From: Copromyces sp. CBS 386.78
Lineage: Eukaryota; Ascomycota; Sordariomycetes; Sordariales; Sordariaceae
NCBI GenBank assembly: GCA_030685235.1
Contig: MU839089.1
Location: 124,001 to 188,000, forward strand
Direction: 5' to 3'
Length of the DNA: 64,000 nt
Shown here: positions 1 through 12,800 of the stretch, one piece after another
Layout: each line of letters opens with the position of its first letter
How positions within the stretch are numbered: the stretch's first letter is position 1
Made by a program: the position numbers and the translations under genes
Notes under the pieces: model-generated
Databases searched by the model: none
Seen by the model: the letters and a program-made list of their open reading frames with translations, nothing else
What the model was told of the DNA's origin: nothing

Positions 1-220
1 CCGACACTATCAGAATTCATGTATTTACGCCAGATCCAGTGAGGCTCGCGCGCTCTCTTCTCTCTTCAATCTTCCAAATGTTTCAAGGTGATTTCCATTG
101 TTTACTTTCAGGGTATGACGAAAAAGGGGGCTTCTGGTAAAGGGTGGTTCGCGCACGGACCAGTCAAGCCATGGCAAAGGTTCAGCGCCAACAAGGATGT
201 GATGGACCTTTTGTGTTCAT

Positions 221-600
221 TCGATTGTATCTAGACACTGGAGATATCTGTCTGCTATACAACGGTGTATCCATGAAGTTGGATGGTTTTAAATGCTTCT
301 TGTCCATGTTTTTTTGGGACGCCCATAATTCTGGTCCGTGATGTGCGACAGGAGTGATGAACCGTTCATCTGTGCACGAACCATGAAAGGACAAGCAAGG
401 TCCATTGTTTATGGTGCTGGACGCCTGAGCCTTTGCCATTCACTCGATTGTATCTGCACACTGAAAACATTTATCTGCTACGCAATGGCATGTCCATAAG
501 CTTTAATGGCTTCCATTTGTGCATCTCTATTTCATTTGGAAGTCCATAACTCTTGGTCCGTGGTGTTGCAACAAAAGTGACGAACCCATTCATCTGCCCT
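221..600. repeat. Diverged tandem duplication, two ~155-bp copies 223 bp apart
   Basis: Copy 1 starts at 221 and copy 2 at 444, both with tcgattgtatct. They stay alignable through a shared 'ggtccgtg' and end near 373 and 596 at 'cattcatctg' or 'gttcatctg'. Substitutions are numerous, so the duplication is old. Both copies are open on the minus strand and share a peptide pattern ending in PL.SRQI, but the 223-bp period puts them in different frames. I do not recognise a protein, and no intact gene can be built here. Confidence 0.6.
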
Positions 601-734
601 CTGCAACTCGGCATTGAGCACTCTCGAACCGCAGTCGCGCGCACTGACCGCCTTAGGCCCTCCTTGGCACACACACACACGGTGACACGCTGATATCAAA
701 TTAAATACTTAGCGCATCTCCCAACAAACCACAA

Positions 735-836
735 GCCCGATTAGCTCAGCTGGTTAGAGCGTCGTACTAATATCTTGTCTTACCGAGAGATATCAAGTCC
801 ATGCGAAGGTCAACAGTTCAATCCTGTTATTGGGCA
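735..836 (+). tRNA. tRNA-Ile (AAT anticodon) with a ~28-nt intron
   Basis: A full cloverleaf can be drawn. The acceptor is GCCCGAT (735-741) with ATTGGGC (829-835) and discriminator A836. The D stem is GCTC/GAGC. The anticodon stem is TCGTA/TGCGA around a CTAATA loop, giving anticodon AAT. The T arm is AACAG-TTCAATC-CTGTT. About 28 nt interrupt the anticodon loop after base 37, the normal place for a nuclear tRNA intron. The mature tRNA is about 74 nt. It stands alone, with the membrane-protein gene downstream on the other strand. Confidence 0.93.
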
Positions 837-840
837 TATC

Positions 841-846
841 TTTTTT
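841..846 (+). terminator. RNA polymerase III T-run terminator
   Basis: Six T residues begin four bases after the tRNA-Ile discriminator base, the usual pol III stop. Confidence 0.7.
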
Positions 847-1323
847 CCTCTTTTTCATCATGTCTTTTTGGTTTTCGTGCAGGGCTTCTTCGTTTTCGGC
901 ATGGTCGCTTTTTTTTCTCCTTCATATCTGTTTCGTCTTGCAAGAGCAATGCCCTCTCTCTGTCTGCGCGGGGCGGGATGCAGGATACAGCAGTTACCTT
1001 ATTTATGCAAGTAGCGATATGGTTTGCAAGTCACTGATGTATGGTGAGCACGTTCCGAACAAACATCACATTTCGTACAATCCATCAAATGTTGCCCAGC
1101 ATCAATCGTATTGGGTATAACTTCTCCCTTTGTGAGTAACTACCATCTATCAACTTCTAGAGAACCATCATCAATCAATCACTCCCTCTTTTAGCCTGTC
1201 TAACGATTGCGCTTTAGCATGGCAAACTTGTGTTTGTTGTTGGAAATAATACACGGGGAAAACTCACAAAGCGAATGTAAAGAAGGGAAAAAAGAACAAA
1301 GGAAACCAAAACCCAAGCTCTTG

Positions 1324-2676
1324 TTAGTAGGTATCATCACCATCATCCAAATACTGGCTCACCCCTGAAGGGATCGTCAACCTGACCCTAGCCGGACTCT
1401 GTGACCATGACCGTCGCCGCGACCAGCTCCCCCTTCCTTCCGATGAACTTGAAGAAGACGACGATGATGACGGCGTCAGTGCCGGCGGCTCTTCGCCAAG
1501 ATTGTCCGACAGGCCTGAGCTACTTGTCACGGAAGAGCCGGAGTCATACCTCGGCGGCTGATATCTTCTCGTCGATGTCGGCACTGCGGGTTCTGACACG
1601 GAGGCGGCGTGAACAGCTGGTGCTGACTCGTGAACAATGTTCACGCTACCGGGTTGTGATCTCCTAACCCGTCTTTGGCTTTGCCTTGCCTGTCGGTGCT
1701 CGTGTGGATCCCGTGATTCTCGCTCATGGCTTCTTCGACTCCTCCTTTCGTGGGATGCCCGTCCAGCGATGTAGACTACTGGTGGTAGATCGTAAAGGCT
1801 GTCTTGATGATGGTTTCTTTCCCTGGTCGCTGCATGTGGCCTGTCGGTGGAGTTTGGGTTCCATGTATGCCTCGACCTCTCGTCGTTCGAATGGAAGTCA
1901 TGATCATCATCATCATCTTTTTCGGCAGCAGGACTGGACACATCGACCACTGCTTGTCGGCCCGGATGCAGTCGAGGGGCGGAAGTATCACGGCGATGGT
2001 GGGTTCGTCTAGCCCCATGTGACCCTGGATGAGAGGAGGAGTCTCGCTGAGAGCTCGGCGGTCGTGGAGGGACATTAGACTGGATGACCTTGACCACGGG
2101 CACCTTAACTTGTGCTGTGTGGACCTTTTCCGCTTCTCTAACAGGTGGTACTGCTCGCTCCTTGCGGTCGCCGCTTTTGACTCGGACCGGTGTTGGCCTC
2201 TGAGGGTAGCGCATGGTTGACAAGTACTTTACGGGCATGGCGGTGATGGCTTTGGCTGTTGATGATGATGGCCGAGGGGATGCTGAAGACTTCGACTTCG
2301 GCGTAGAAGAGCCGCGATGGCAGAAACGCCAAATGATGAAGGAAAAGATGATTGTGCCGAAGAAGACGCCGAAGACGATGCCAAGTGCTATGGCAGAACT
2401 GTGTGAAGATGATGGCGATGATGTTGCTGCAAGCACGGGGGCCGAGAAACTGGTTGGGGTTTCTAGTGTTGCGAGTAGCTTTGTCGGGAGGATGGGTGCC
2501 GCTTTTGAAATGGTAGCTGTCTCGGTCACAGAAGAAAGCGTGTAGCTTGTCTCAAAGGGCTGGGATTGATGATGGCTTGGAGCTGGAAGAGTGTCGGAGA
2601 CTTGCTGAGGTGCCACTGCTTGATGGCTTGGTTTTCTCGGTGCTGCCACTCCCATTTTGTAGTACGAAATACCCAT
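1324..2676 (-). CDS. Single-pass membrane protein with Ser/Thr-rich ectodomain and basic Arg/Ser/His-rich tail (partial model)
   Basis: This is an open frame of 450 codons. Residues 1-92 are rich in Ser, Thr and Pro, which suits an O-glycosylated stalk. A clear hydrophobic segment follows at about 95-117 (AIALGIVFGVFFGTIIF), then a basic stop-transfer run (WRFCHRG). The long tail has HR/RS clusters, an acidic DDDDD stretch near residue 255 and a poly-Ser run near 410. This is the layout of many fungal cell-surface or wall-sensor-like proteins, but there is no WSC cysteine module. The first Met lacks a signal peptide. A CTAAC branch-like site upstream (~2,715) suggests that an N-terminal exon is missing from this model, and I could not place it. 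No named family is recognised. Confidence 0.7.
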   Translation of the reverse strand: MGISYYKMGVAAPRKPSHQAVAPQQVSDTLPAPSHHQSQPFETSYTLSSVTETATISKAAPILPTKLLATLETPTSFSAPVLAATSSPSSSHSSAIALGIVFGVFFGTIIFSFIIWRFCHRGSSTPKSKSSASPRPSSSTAKAITAMPVKYLSTMRYPQRPTPVRVKSGDRKERAVPPVREAEKVHTAQVKVPVVKVIQSNVPPRPPSSQRDSSSHPGSHGARRTHHRRDTSAPRLHPGRQAVVDVSSPAAEKDDDDDHDFHSNDERSRHTWNPNSTDRPHAATRERNHHQDSLYDLPPVVYIAGRASHERRSRRSHERESRDPHEHRQARQSQRRVRRSQPGSVNIVHESAPAVHAASVSEPAVPTSTRRYQPPRYDSGSSVTSSSGLSDNLGEEPPALTPSSSSSSSSSSEGRGSWSRRRSWSQSPARVRLTIPSGVSQYLDDGDDTY

Positions 2677-4284
2677 CCAGAGACAGCTCTTGCAGATCGT
2701 GATGTTTGTTTTCCAAGGTTAGCAATGCTGATGTTGAACAACAGCCGAAGACAACTCAGAAAGAGCGGTAAAGAGCTCGGAAAGCAAACCTAGCCTTCTC
2801 CATGTCTTTTGAAGCCCAGTTTTGTTGTCTTCCGGTGATGCCCCCTCCTCGGTGAGGCCATTGGGTTTCCATCGTCCACTCGGAGATCTGCAATGCGGAC
2901 TCTACGCCCGGAGTATACGCACCACACGCACCACACCCGGTTTCCCAAGTCTTCCACACCTTTCTGAGTCGCGGGAGTAGACGCAACTGAACCATATTTT
3001 TTCCCCTGTTGAAGCTCCCACTGGCTACTTCCCCTGATTGACCGCTCAATGTTATCGCCTCGATCATGGATATTCTCGTCCCTCTTCCGCCACGATCGGA
3101 TCAAAATCTCGCGCGCGGATGGATCACCGTCGTTCTAATTTGCGTGGGCATGATGCGAGGCACGACGCTTGCCCAGTCAAGGAAACGTGATTGACAAATA
3201 GGGCTGCCAACGCATGCTTTTGGGTTGTTCGTGGGGGCTGGGATCGGCTTGCTACCGTTTTCTGAGACCGACTCGGACGGAATGGGTCGAACCTGTCCGG
3301 ATGTTTCCTGGGAATCTTGAGAAAGATCGACCATTTGGGAATGAGAGGCAAGAAGCCACTGTAGCACGACCGACCTGACTGACTCCAAGAGTAGGCGCAG
3401 GTATTGTATCAAGTGACACCCAGTGCTGGATCGTTTTCCGTTGACTGTGAAATCTGTGAACGGCTGAATGAAAAATCAAGGCGGCCATCGTAAGGTATGA
3501 AGGGAGTGTGGGTACCAGTCAACAAAACCCAAGGCTTTGATCGCCCGGAGCCCGTAGGAACACATGCGTCTGCGGCAACGAACGCAAATGGCTAAAAGAG
3601 GATGGAAGGAAATCCGGAATTTGTAGGACAGAAACTCGCAGGATTGGGACGGCTGCTATTTATCTCATAAGGCACGACATGGGCAGTGGGACGCACTAGG
3701 CAGAGAGGCGTCAATAGGATCATGCCAGATATGAAGGTGGCGTCTGCACGTCTGCTTTCTGCATATTCTCTGTGTTACGTGAGATCCGAGCGTCTGCATT
3801 GATTGCAACGGCCTGGTAGAAGCATTGGATGATGCGCTTTCACCGCCAGGGGATGCTGGAGCGGACATGCACATGCACAATATTTTGAAATTGAGCGTGT
3901 GCTTGAAGCTACGAGACGTTGTTGGTTGAATATGGAATGTGGAAATGCCCTGTCGAAGAACAAACATGTAAGCGGTGAAGGCATTCAGATTGATGGTGCT
4001 ACTCAAGAAAGGTTTGGTTTTTAGAAGAGAAGAACTTGATTGTGAGGTCTGGTCTAATCAAGTGCACAAAGGAGAAGGAGTCAAATGGGGCGCAACCCGC
4101 AAGATTTGGTTGCCCGGACAGAGCGACTCGCGCGTCTCGAAGAATTACTACTCTCCGGTCTCCCTCCTTCCCGATGTCCAACTTCCGACTAGTCGTTCAT
4201 ACCCTCAAGATAGGTATCCACAGCTTCTTCAAATTCCTCCCCTCCACTCCAGCATCATGCCGATCTCTCTCCCAATTCCATCGC
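2677..4284. other. Intergenic; probable missing 5' exon of the upstream gene, otherwise nothing recognised
   Basis: Short ORFs of up to about 110 codons occur on both strands, but none has a recognisable motif or a family-like pattern. The first few hundred bases are where the 5' end of the membrane-protein gene should lie. The last part is 3' of the xylanase gene. Confidence 0.5.
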
Positions 4285-5060
<776 letters not shown>

Positions 5061-8000
5061 CCGTCTCTCGAGCTCCTTGTCGTCGCTTTCGATCGGCAGG
5101 ACCAGTTTAGGCAGTCCAACCGAATCTCCGGGCTAGATTGTTGTCGTCCCTGCTCGTCCTCAGGGTTGCCATCATGGCGACTCTGTCCATCTTGCTTCCT
5201 TCTGATGCCAAGGACCAGACACTTTGCGGTTGTTATGCAACATATTGAGCGTAGTCCATGGAGGTGGTCTCGGATAGGGTTGTTTCCATCACGACAAGCT
5301 CATGCTTAGTCCGATCGCCCAACCCGAGTTTGGGTTACATAACGCCACTCTACCCCAGCTTTTCGTGCCAGAAGGATAAATGAAGGAGGCTCCGAATGCA
5401 TTCAGGCTGAATGAAGTGATCGATGGGCTCCGTAATGCGGCTCGGTCACGGACGTCGACGGTTCTATCGAGCTTCCATTTTCGTTAGTCCGTGTTTGAGA
5501 ATCCTTGCAGTGGTTGTCGCGAACGGAGGCTGGCCTTGCTGAAGCCTATCGGGCCCTGAGAATCTGGCCAGGGTCTTGTTAACTATTGGCACGCTTAAAC
5601 GTTTAGTTTAGTCCCTGCTACCTTTCGGAGGACACTCATCAACGCACCTGGCTTTCGCTAGTCTTGTTCGTCAACGACTCGGCTGTTGTTTGGTTTGCTT
5701 GGCCGGGTGGTTACGACATTTCCAACTACCGGGAAAAGGCCAAGCTTCTTAGCTGCACAACCTCATCTTGAACCGTGGTTCACTTGCTGTACCCCGGATT
5801 GAAGTGCCGATACTCCCATGTCCAGGCGCCGATCAAAGGGAACCGTGATCTTGATGCACCATTGCCCACTGTATCTTGGTCAGAGATATACCGTCGTGGT
5901 CGTGCAAGACGGACAAAAGCTGACGGGTTTTGAGATGAAGAGGCTCAAATTCGTGATAAATGAAAATATCAAAGAGCAGAACCCGTGTACCTGGAAGCAT
6001 ACAGCGTAACACTATATCAGAGACGGCCTGGAGATGAAGATCGATTCCCGACGCATTGCGATGATATAGCCCGTGATGATGGGTAAACATGGGAATACCG
6101 GTTGATAGGCTCTCGAGGGAAGCTGGCCATCTGGGGTATTTAGCCGACAATAGTAGTGTTGCTACCCGCACGAGTTGACAAGCGGGCAGGGGGTTTGGCC
6201 ATGTCGTCGGGGAGGCCGTGATAATAGCCGGTGTGGTTGAAGAGAGGCATCCTCCTGGTGCAACCACCGCAGGGGATGACGAACTTGACAGTTCACCGCA
6301 AAGCTGAGGGACACTGACCATCGTCACTCGTAAAGTAGAGGCCTGCTCTGCGCGACATCTGCGAGGATGACCAAAGAACAACCGGAACAAGGGGTATTGC
6401 TCCATGGAAGTCAAAATGTTTTTGTCCTTATCCTCACGGGTTAGTTGAGGTTCTCGTCCGGATGAACCGTCAATCGCATTGAAGCGAGCATGTCGTCTGC
6501 CAGCACAGAGTTGCAATGTGCTCACGGCGCACGGGCGTCATTGACAGCCGCACCAGTCGGAGACCGCGCCTCTCTCGCCCTTGGAAATCTCGGTTGGTAG
6601 CAAGATTCGTCGGAGATTATGCGCTGGGTTATGACGATGCCATCTCTTTCTTGGCTCGATGTCGAAGCACAAGTTGCGAAAAGTGATAAAGTGTCGAAGT
6701 TTCGATGCCCGCAAGTGGAAGAACAAGTGTTCGGGGAGGCCAGGAAACCTGGTCCCCTTCCGTAAAGGGTGCAAGGCTGGATAGGTACCTTACTGGGTTG
6801 TACCGTTGCAGAGAACGGGAACGCGAAAAAGGGGAACGGGCATATGCACTAACATGAAAACGTTGAAATTCAGTTAGGCCTAATAATTATTTTGCGGGCG
6901 GAAAGTCCACTTTCGGGCCGTGCACTATGATTCGGGTAGTGCGTGCGGGATTTTGTATGTGTTCCGCCCGCGAAAAGCACTAACACCCTAACCGTACTTT
7001 TTAGCGTGAACCTTGCTATAGGGATATAGAGAAGAGAATTTAGAGATGTCCAGGAAAACGCCATTCCAAGTTCATTGTCTTTGCAAACATCCAACTTCTC
7101 TCGGAACGTTTACTCGTGTGGGCTCAAATCGCCTATCACACCAGGACTGGGTCTGAAGGGCGCTTCTAGCCCAGACGATGGCGATGTTCTTGTCGCGTGT
7201 CTGGATGAAGAGGTTTAGATTTGCGTGAGTCACTCGACTAGACGCTGTGCTTGATTGAGTCGCTTGACTGCTTGATGTTGATCGCGAGGGAGTCGATCGT
7301 GATGGTTGGGGGGTACAGCAAGTGTTGCCTAGGATCTTCATGGGCGGCGCAAAAGATGCGGAGGAGCTTGTCGCGACTGGAGGCGATCTTTCTGCTAACC
7401 CGGTGCGCTCAGTATACCCGATTGATGCTGAGGCTTGCTGTGATGCTGTCGCTCAAACGGAAGGTACGAGAGGGCTCATAACCTGTGAGATCACGAACAG
7501 CAACAAGCGATGGATATCGTGATTGAGATGATGCTAGGAGAGAGGAGGAAGGTCTCGAGGTCTAGACGAACGGTGGGCAAAACCAGGGCACGAGTGGAGC
7601 AGGCAACAGATGGCCTGTGCCCCGAGTGCGGCTGGGACCCACCAACAGTACGTCAAGTTACGTTAAGACATGCGGAAAATCGATTGATTGATCGATCCTG
7701 CCCAAGGAGTCATCAGCAGATGTCTGCCCTGCCCTGTTTCAAGGAGCTGACAGAATCAAATGGAGGTTTCCGTTGTGTTTGGTTCCTGGATGCAGCGGCA
7801 GTCATGCCGTTCGTCCCTGCATCCCATTCATTGGACGGCGAGGTTTGAAGATCTTCGCAAGGAGCAACTGCCCTGATCAGTCCAACAATACTCCAGAGGC
7901 GCCTTTCGGCGGCCGCACATCACAACACTCCAGAAGTCCAAGTTCACTAACGACCAAAGAGAACAAACACCCAACACCGACCATGATTTCAAAACTTCAA

Positions 8001-8103
8001 ATGTTCATTCATTCATTCATTCATGCCTCCTCAAGAGTTCCGAGGCTGGCTCGCTCCCACCTCTTCCCATGACCCACCCACTCATAGCTCCGAGCACCCT
8101 GGA
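5061..8103. other. Long intergenic stretch, no gene recognised
   Basis: The longest ORF (5833-6525, minus, 230 codons) has no motif, no plausible domain and a composition like random coding in GC-balanced DNA. Notable local items are a nested palindrome at 6894-6971 and a (CATT)5 microsatellite at about 8005-8024. The proximal part is xylanase promoter DNA. The part just before 8104 is the 3' flank of the dehydrogenase. Confidence 0.5.
6894..6971. repeat. Nested inverted repeat (10-bp GC-rich outer arms, 5-bp inner arms)
   Basis: The outer arms are GCGGGCGGAA (6894-6903) and TTCCGCCCGC (6962-6971). An inner pair, CACTA (6923-6927) and TAGTG (6937-6941), lies between them. The surrounding DNA is AT-rich. 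It could be a hairpin or a remnant of a small inverted-repeat element. No coding frame is associated. Confidence 0.5.
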
Positions 8104-9845
8104 CTACCACTTCAAAACAGCCTTGATAGCCTTGCCCTTATGCGTATCCTCCAAAGCCTGCTTATAATCCTTCATATCGTAATAAGTGACGAACTGGTCC
8201 ATCGGGAAGTTGCCCTTGGCATGTTGCTCGATGAGGAAGGGCACGAACTGTTTGTCACAAATCACCGTTAGCAAAAAGAGTTCCTCAACTACAATCACCT
8301 CCCATCTGAGCTGATCTCCCCTCAACACCTCTCCCTCTCCCTCTCCCCTTTCCCGGGCCTCTCTGCCCAGGTCCTCACCCACCACCACCACCTCTCCCTC
8401 TCCAAAAGCCAAAAGCCAAAAACCGAAAGCCAAAACCAAAGAAATGGCAAACTCACCTCCTTAGGACAGCTATCGCCCTCACAACTCCCGACATATTCCT
8501 TCCCATACGTCAAATGCTCCATAACATCCACCTGGACCGTCTTCCCGAACCCAGGGGCACCGACGGTGGCGCCCCTGCCCTTGGTTCCCAGCACATCAAT
8601 CATGGTCTTAATAACGGGCACTGCGCCGGTGCAATCGACGGCGTAATCGACTCCGACGGGCGGGCAAATCTTTCTGACTTCGGCCTTGACATCGGGCACA
8701 TTGCCCAGCACGCCATGGGTAGCGCCCAACTTCTTTGCGAGTTCCAAGCGGGAAGGCTGCAGGTCGATGGCGATGATGGTCTTGCACTTGGCGATGTGCG
8801 CGGCGGCCATGAGGGCGGCCATGCCCACGGAGCCGACGCCGAACACGGCGATGCTGCTCCCTGGCTTGACCCCCAGGGTGTTCAGGACGGCGCCGGCGCC
8901 GGTCTGCATCCCGCACCCCAGTGAGGAGAAAAGCGCCAGGTTCGTGTCCTGCGGTACCTTCACGCAGCTGCTCCTGTGGACGAGGGTGTGTCTCGCGAAG
9001 GAAGACTGGCCGAAGAACTGCGAGAAGAGAGGCTTGCCGCCGTCTTTGGTCACGAAGGTGGCTCGCGCGGGGTCCTCGGCTGGGTCGCCGGTTAACTGGG
9101 AGGCGTCGACGGAGCCGTCGGGAAGGGTGGGCAGGGGCCGGGACCCAGAAAAGTTGCGCACGTTGAAGGAGTAGCAGTGGGCTGGGGTGCCGGATAAGCA
9201 GGGCCCGCAGGACTCGCAGTGGGAGAAGGATAGGAGGACCAAGTCGCCGGGGGTGACGTGGGTGACGGCCGAGCCGACCGAGAGGACTTTGCCGCCGCCT
9301 AGATTGTAAGGAAAGGAAACGGGTTAGGTTAGCATTTTTTTCGTTTCGTATACTTGGGTAGTGAGTTTGTTGATGATGACGGCGAGTTCGATGATGGTGG
9401 TTATAATGTTTTGTGGCTTTTTTTCTTCTTTTTGAATGAACATGAGGGGGTAAACGGTCATGTCATCTCATGTCGTGGATGTCATGGTCAGGGTTCTCAC
9501 GGGGAAAAAAGAAAGAGAATTTGGGGTTCAACGGTTTGGGGGTAACAGCAGGGGTCTCCAAAAGGGTGTGCTCCTTTCTTCTTCTTCTTCTTCTTCTTCT
9601 TCAATGATAACGAGGACGTAGATAGAGAGTTAGGTTTGCGAACCTTCATGGCCCAACACCGCGCCGGGTCTGCATGGCAGCAAGCCGATGGCGCAGGAGA
9701 GATCAGTGTGGCAGATTCCGGTGGCTTCGATCTCGACGAGGACTTCTTCTGGTTGGATTTCGTTAAGCTGGACTTCTTGAAGTTCGAACTGGCCGTTGAG
9801 TTCGGGAACGACCAGGGCAGTGGTTGTGCGGGGTGTTGTTGCCAT
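8104..9845 (-). CDS. Zinc-dependent alcohol dehydrogenase (aryl-alcohol dehydrogenase-like), three exons
   Basis: The exons are 9644-9845, 8457-9298 and 8104-8267 trimmed to 8104-8247 by its CAG acceptor, giving 395 residues. Catalytic-zinc ligands are in GICHTD (Cys45) and GHE (His66). The structural-zinc cysteines are Cys95, 98, 101 and 109 (CESCGPC...HC). A Rossmann NAD(P) site follows (GVGSVGM), then the family ending MDQFVTYYDMKDYKQALED. This is a medium-chain dehydrogenase oxidising a primary, probably aromatic, alcohol. The exact substrate cannot be read from sequence. Intron 1 (9299-9643) has a GTTCGC donor, is unusually long for this locus and carries a (TTC)n run at about 9576-9603. 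Intron 2 (8248-8456) has GTGAGT and a GCTAAC branch. The joins restore GHEGGGKV and CPKE-FVPF, which fit the family. Confidence 0.93.
9576..9603. repeat. (TTC)n microsatellite inside dehydrogenase intron 1
   Basis: About nine TTC units lie between exons 1 and 2, close to the donor site of the intron. They are pyrimidine-rich on the plus strand, so they read GAA on the coding strand. Confidence 0.85.
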
Positions 9846-12800
9846 TGTTGCGGTGTTGTTGGGGGTATATATGTCTGTGTGTTTGTGTGGATGTCCGGAT
9901 GTTGTTGTAAAGAAAGGAAAGGATGAGTTTATATCAATAAAAGTCTATCACAGCAGTGGAAAGATGGGTATCTCAACAGGAAGAAGAACAAAAGTAAACA
10001 ATCATAAATATTAGTGAATTCTACCAAATGGCGGGCTGTTCAAACCAAAAAGTAAGATATCCTCTACCGTGCTTCCCCTTGTTTATTACATGCCAATGAG
10101 ACAGAAAAGGGGATGAACGTGGAGGGGTCGTCGCGGGGTCGCGGGAAACTTGGTCATTATCGAGAGAAAGTCTGATCCTGGTATTGTCCCATGGCCCTTC
10201 CAACTATGACAGCGTCAAAATATGCCGGCGGAGAGGACTGCAAGATGCGCACGGGCTCCCCCATATTCTCCCACCCCCGTTCCCGACAGTTTGGGTGATG
10301 AAGGATCGAAGAACTAAGAAGTGATCAGAAAGGAAAAGGGAAACCGAAAAAGGCCTTTTCCCAGTTCCCACTTCCCAGCTCCCTGTCCCCAGCCCGTGTA
10401 TGCAAGCTTCCTTCCCCCTCTTTGCATCCGCGTCCATGTCTGGGGCGGCACCCGTTTGTGGAGAACATCCCCGGATTTTGAGGTGTCGGAGTGGTGGTGG
10501 GATGTGGCTCCCCCAGATCCAGGAATACGGAGGTCCACCGACCAGCCCGGAGCCGGCTTGTCTCCGCATTGCACGTTGCGGGTCAGAGGGGATCCAGACC
10601 CCTTCGTCGTCCCTGGCAGGGGGTGGGCGTTCTTGACAGCCCCCCGCTTTTCTTGTTTTAACATTTCCAACCAATCTGCTAGGCAATCATGTTCAATGGA
10701 GCAACGGGCGAGAAACGGCCGTCTCCATCGCTGCGCATACTGGTGTACCTGGATTCAACATCACCAGCACCACCAGCTTCAGATAAACTTGTGACGACCG
10801 AGGTTCGGAATGCAACCGAACATGGTATCGGTCCGTTCTTGGCCTTCCGGAGTCTGTGGGGGTGACCAAGGTAGCATCCGGCATTTATTCTTTTGGACTT
10901 GTTCTCGGCGGGTTGTCGCCGAGTTCACCGACCAGTATGCATGTACTGTATCAGATTCGGTCCGCTGACAAACGACGTCGGCCGGGCTTGGCTAGACGTC
11001 GGCGAAGACCATGATGATGCATCGCTTCCGCTTCCGCTGCTTCTGCTTCCAAACAGTGGCTGCTGCATTCAGTACTTGCTGTGCTGACGAAGCCAGACCG
11101 GGGGGTACTGTAAGGCTTTTTGTCATCAAAAGCCCAGAAACGCCAAGAATAAAAGATCGCCGCCGTCTGGATCCAGCCCGGCCTTGTTTGACTCAGCGGA
11201 CAACATTTTGGGGATAGCTTCGAGTGTGGGGAACGGCAGTTGACACCAGCAAGCCCATAGATGTAGATAACAAAAAAAAAATAACAAAAAATAACCTGTG
11301 GGTCTCTTTGGGCCTCGGTTCCTCGTTGTTGTGTTGTGGGTGGGTGTTCTGCGTGTGAACCTGTGCGGCTTCAGGTGTCAGTCTCAAGACAAGATTGGAG
11401 AAATTGGAGGTTGGAAAAAAGACTGAAGGGTGGTACATAAAATCGGAGTACCAGTGGGATATAATTGTTACGTACCTTGACCATTTTTTGGAGTTTGGAG
11501 TTGAAGGCGGTTAAGGTAGTGGATCCATTGTTATCCTTGTCCAAGCTATGTACGCTAACACCCATGATCACCACCACCAGTCCACCACAACGACCATCAC
11601 CAACTTTGACCACCCCACACAATCCGAAAGGGACACGTGAGGGGAGGCCAAGCGTTACATGGTAACAACCGACCAAGAGCCAATGTTGGACATCCCTTTA
11701 CATGTACACTATAGCAGAGGTAGCGACACGTGAGACGGTGAGAGGCATCATTTTCTCTTACCTTTTCCACCTCATCACCGTCCCCTTGGGTTCCTTCGAA
11801 GCCCTTCCAAGCTCTTCCCACTTGCCGCCGATCACGCTAAGGAATTCGCGGCTCCATCCCAAACAAGCTCCCCAGATGCGCCACGCTTGGCCCCTGCCCA
11901 GATCACGCTCGTGCAGACCCAGAGGCTCCAGAGGGCTCCAGAGCAGAGCCCCAGATCCGCAGTGTCAGTGCCCTCGGCTTTGTCTTCATCCGCGGTCATT
12001 CGTGGGATGAAGCTACAAAAAGGTCAATCTCTAGCTACCGAGATCGATCGATCCAACTTGCCGAACCTGAGCGCCCACCACAGCGCTCCGTCACCGTGGA
12101 GTTGGCCGCTTGCCGCCGTTGTACGGAGCCACAAGTCTTGTGTTTCTTGCATTCCGTCCGGTCGGCGTGTATGTGGGCGGCCGGTGGGCGGCAAAAGTGG
12201 ACGATGGTGGTCAGCCGGATCTACATCGGGAGAGTCGTCGACGAGTCGACGTGCTGCGTAGAGGGCGGGGGATCTTGATCGAAGTCTTGGCTGACTTCCC
12301 ACTTTGTCGACCTTTTCCTCTTTGAGGTGATGTTGGTCATGAGATTGTGATGTGATGTAACTCGGCACAGGCAAAAACTTATGCAGGTGCTACCATACCG
12401 TGCAGAAGCGAGAAATGTGCAAAGGTGACATTGACTGGCTGACTGCGGTATATCATGTTCTCGTGTGGGAGTGCTGCAGGATTGAATGATGATACAAAAC
12501 GATAACCGAAAGAGGAATGTGACCGGTGAGACATTTACTATCATTGTGAAGCCGAGGACGATAAGGATTCGCTGACATTCGAACATATCATACGATCGCT
12601 CTTTCCGTGCCAGTTACTGTCATGATGGCATTCCTTCCTTCTCCTGTCGAGTACAGCGTGTATCTTCCGCTGACTGAAATGCTGTCGGGCAAGGTGGGAT
12701 GGTGAAGTTGGCAGTGCAGGCAAACACGACGCAGGGAGGCCGAAAGCAGTCGGCCGACATTCTTCAAAGCCAAACAAAGCAAACTTTGGAGGGTGTAGCA

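Noticed and set aside
5833..6525. 230-codon minus-strand ORF between the xylanase and the dehydrogenase
   Set aside because: It has no motif, no good initiation context and no sign of conserved structure. Kept only as part of the intergenic description.
10204..10794. Overlapping 118-160-codon ORFs on both strands
   Set aside because: Mutually antisense, no motif, and no way to choose either strand.
12096..12278. Cysteine pattern ACRRC...LC...AC that at first looked like a Zn2Cys6 cluster
   Set aside because: Spacing and basic residues do not fit, the frame is short, and nothing downstream resembles a regulator.
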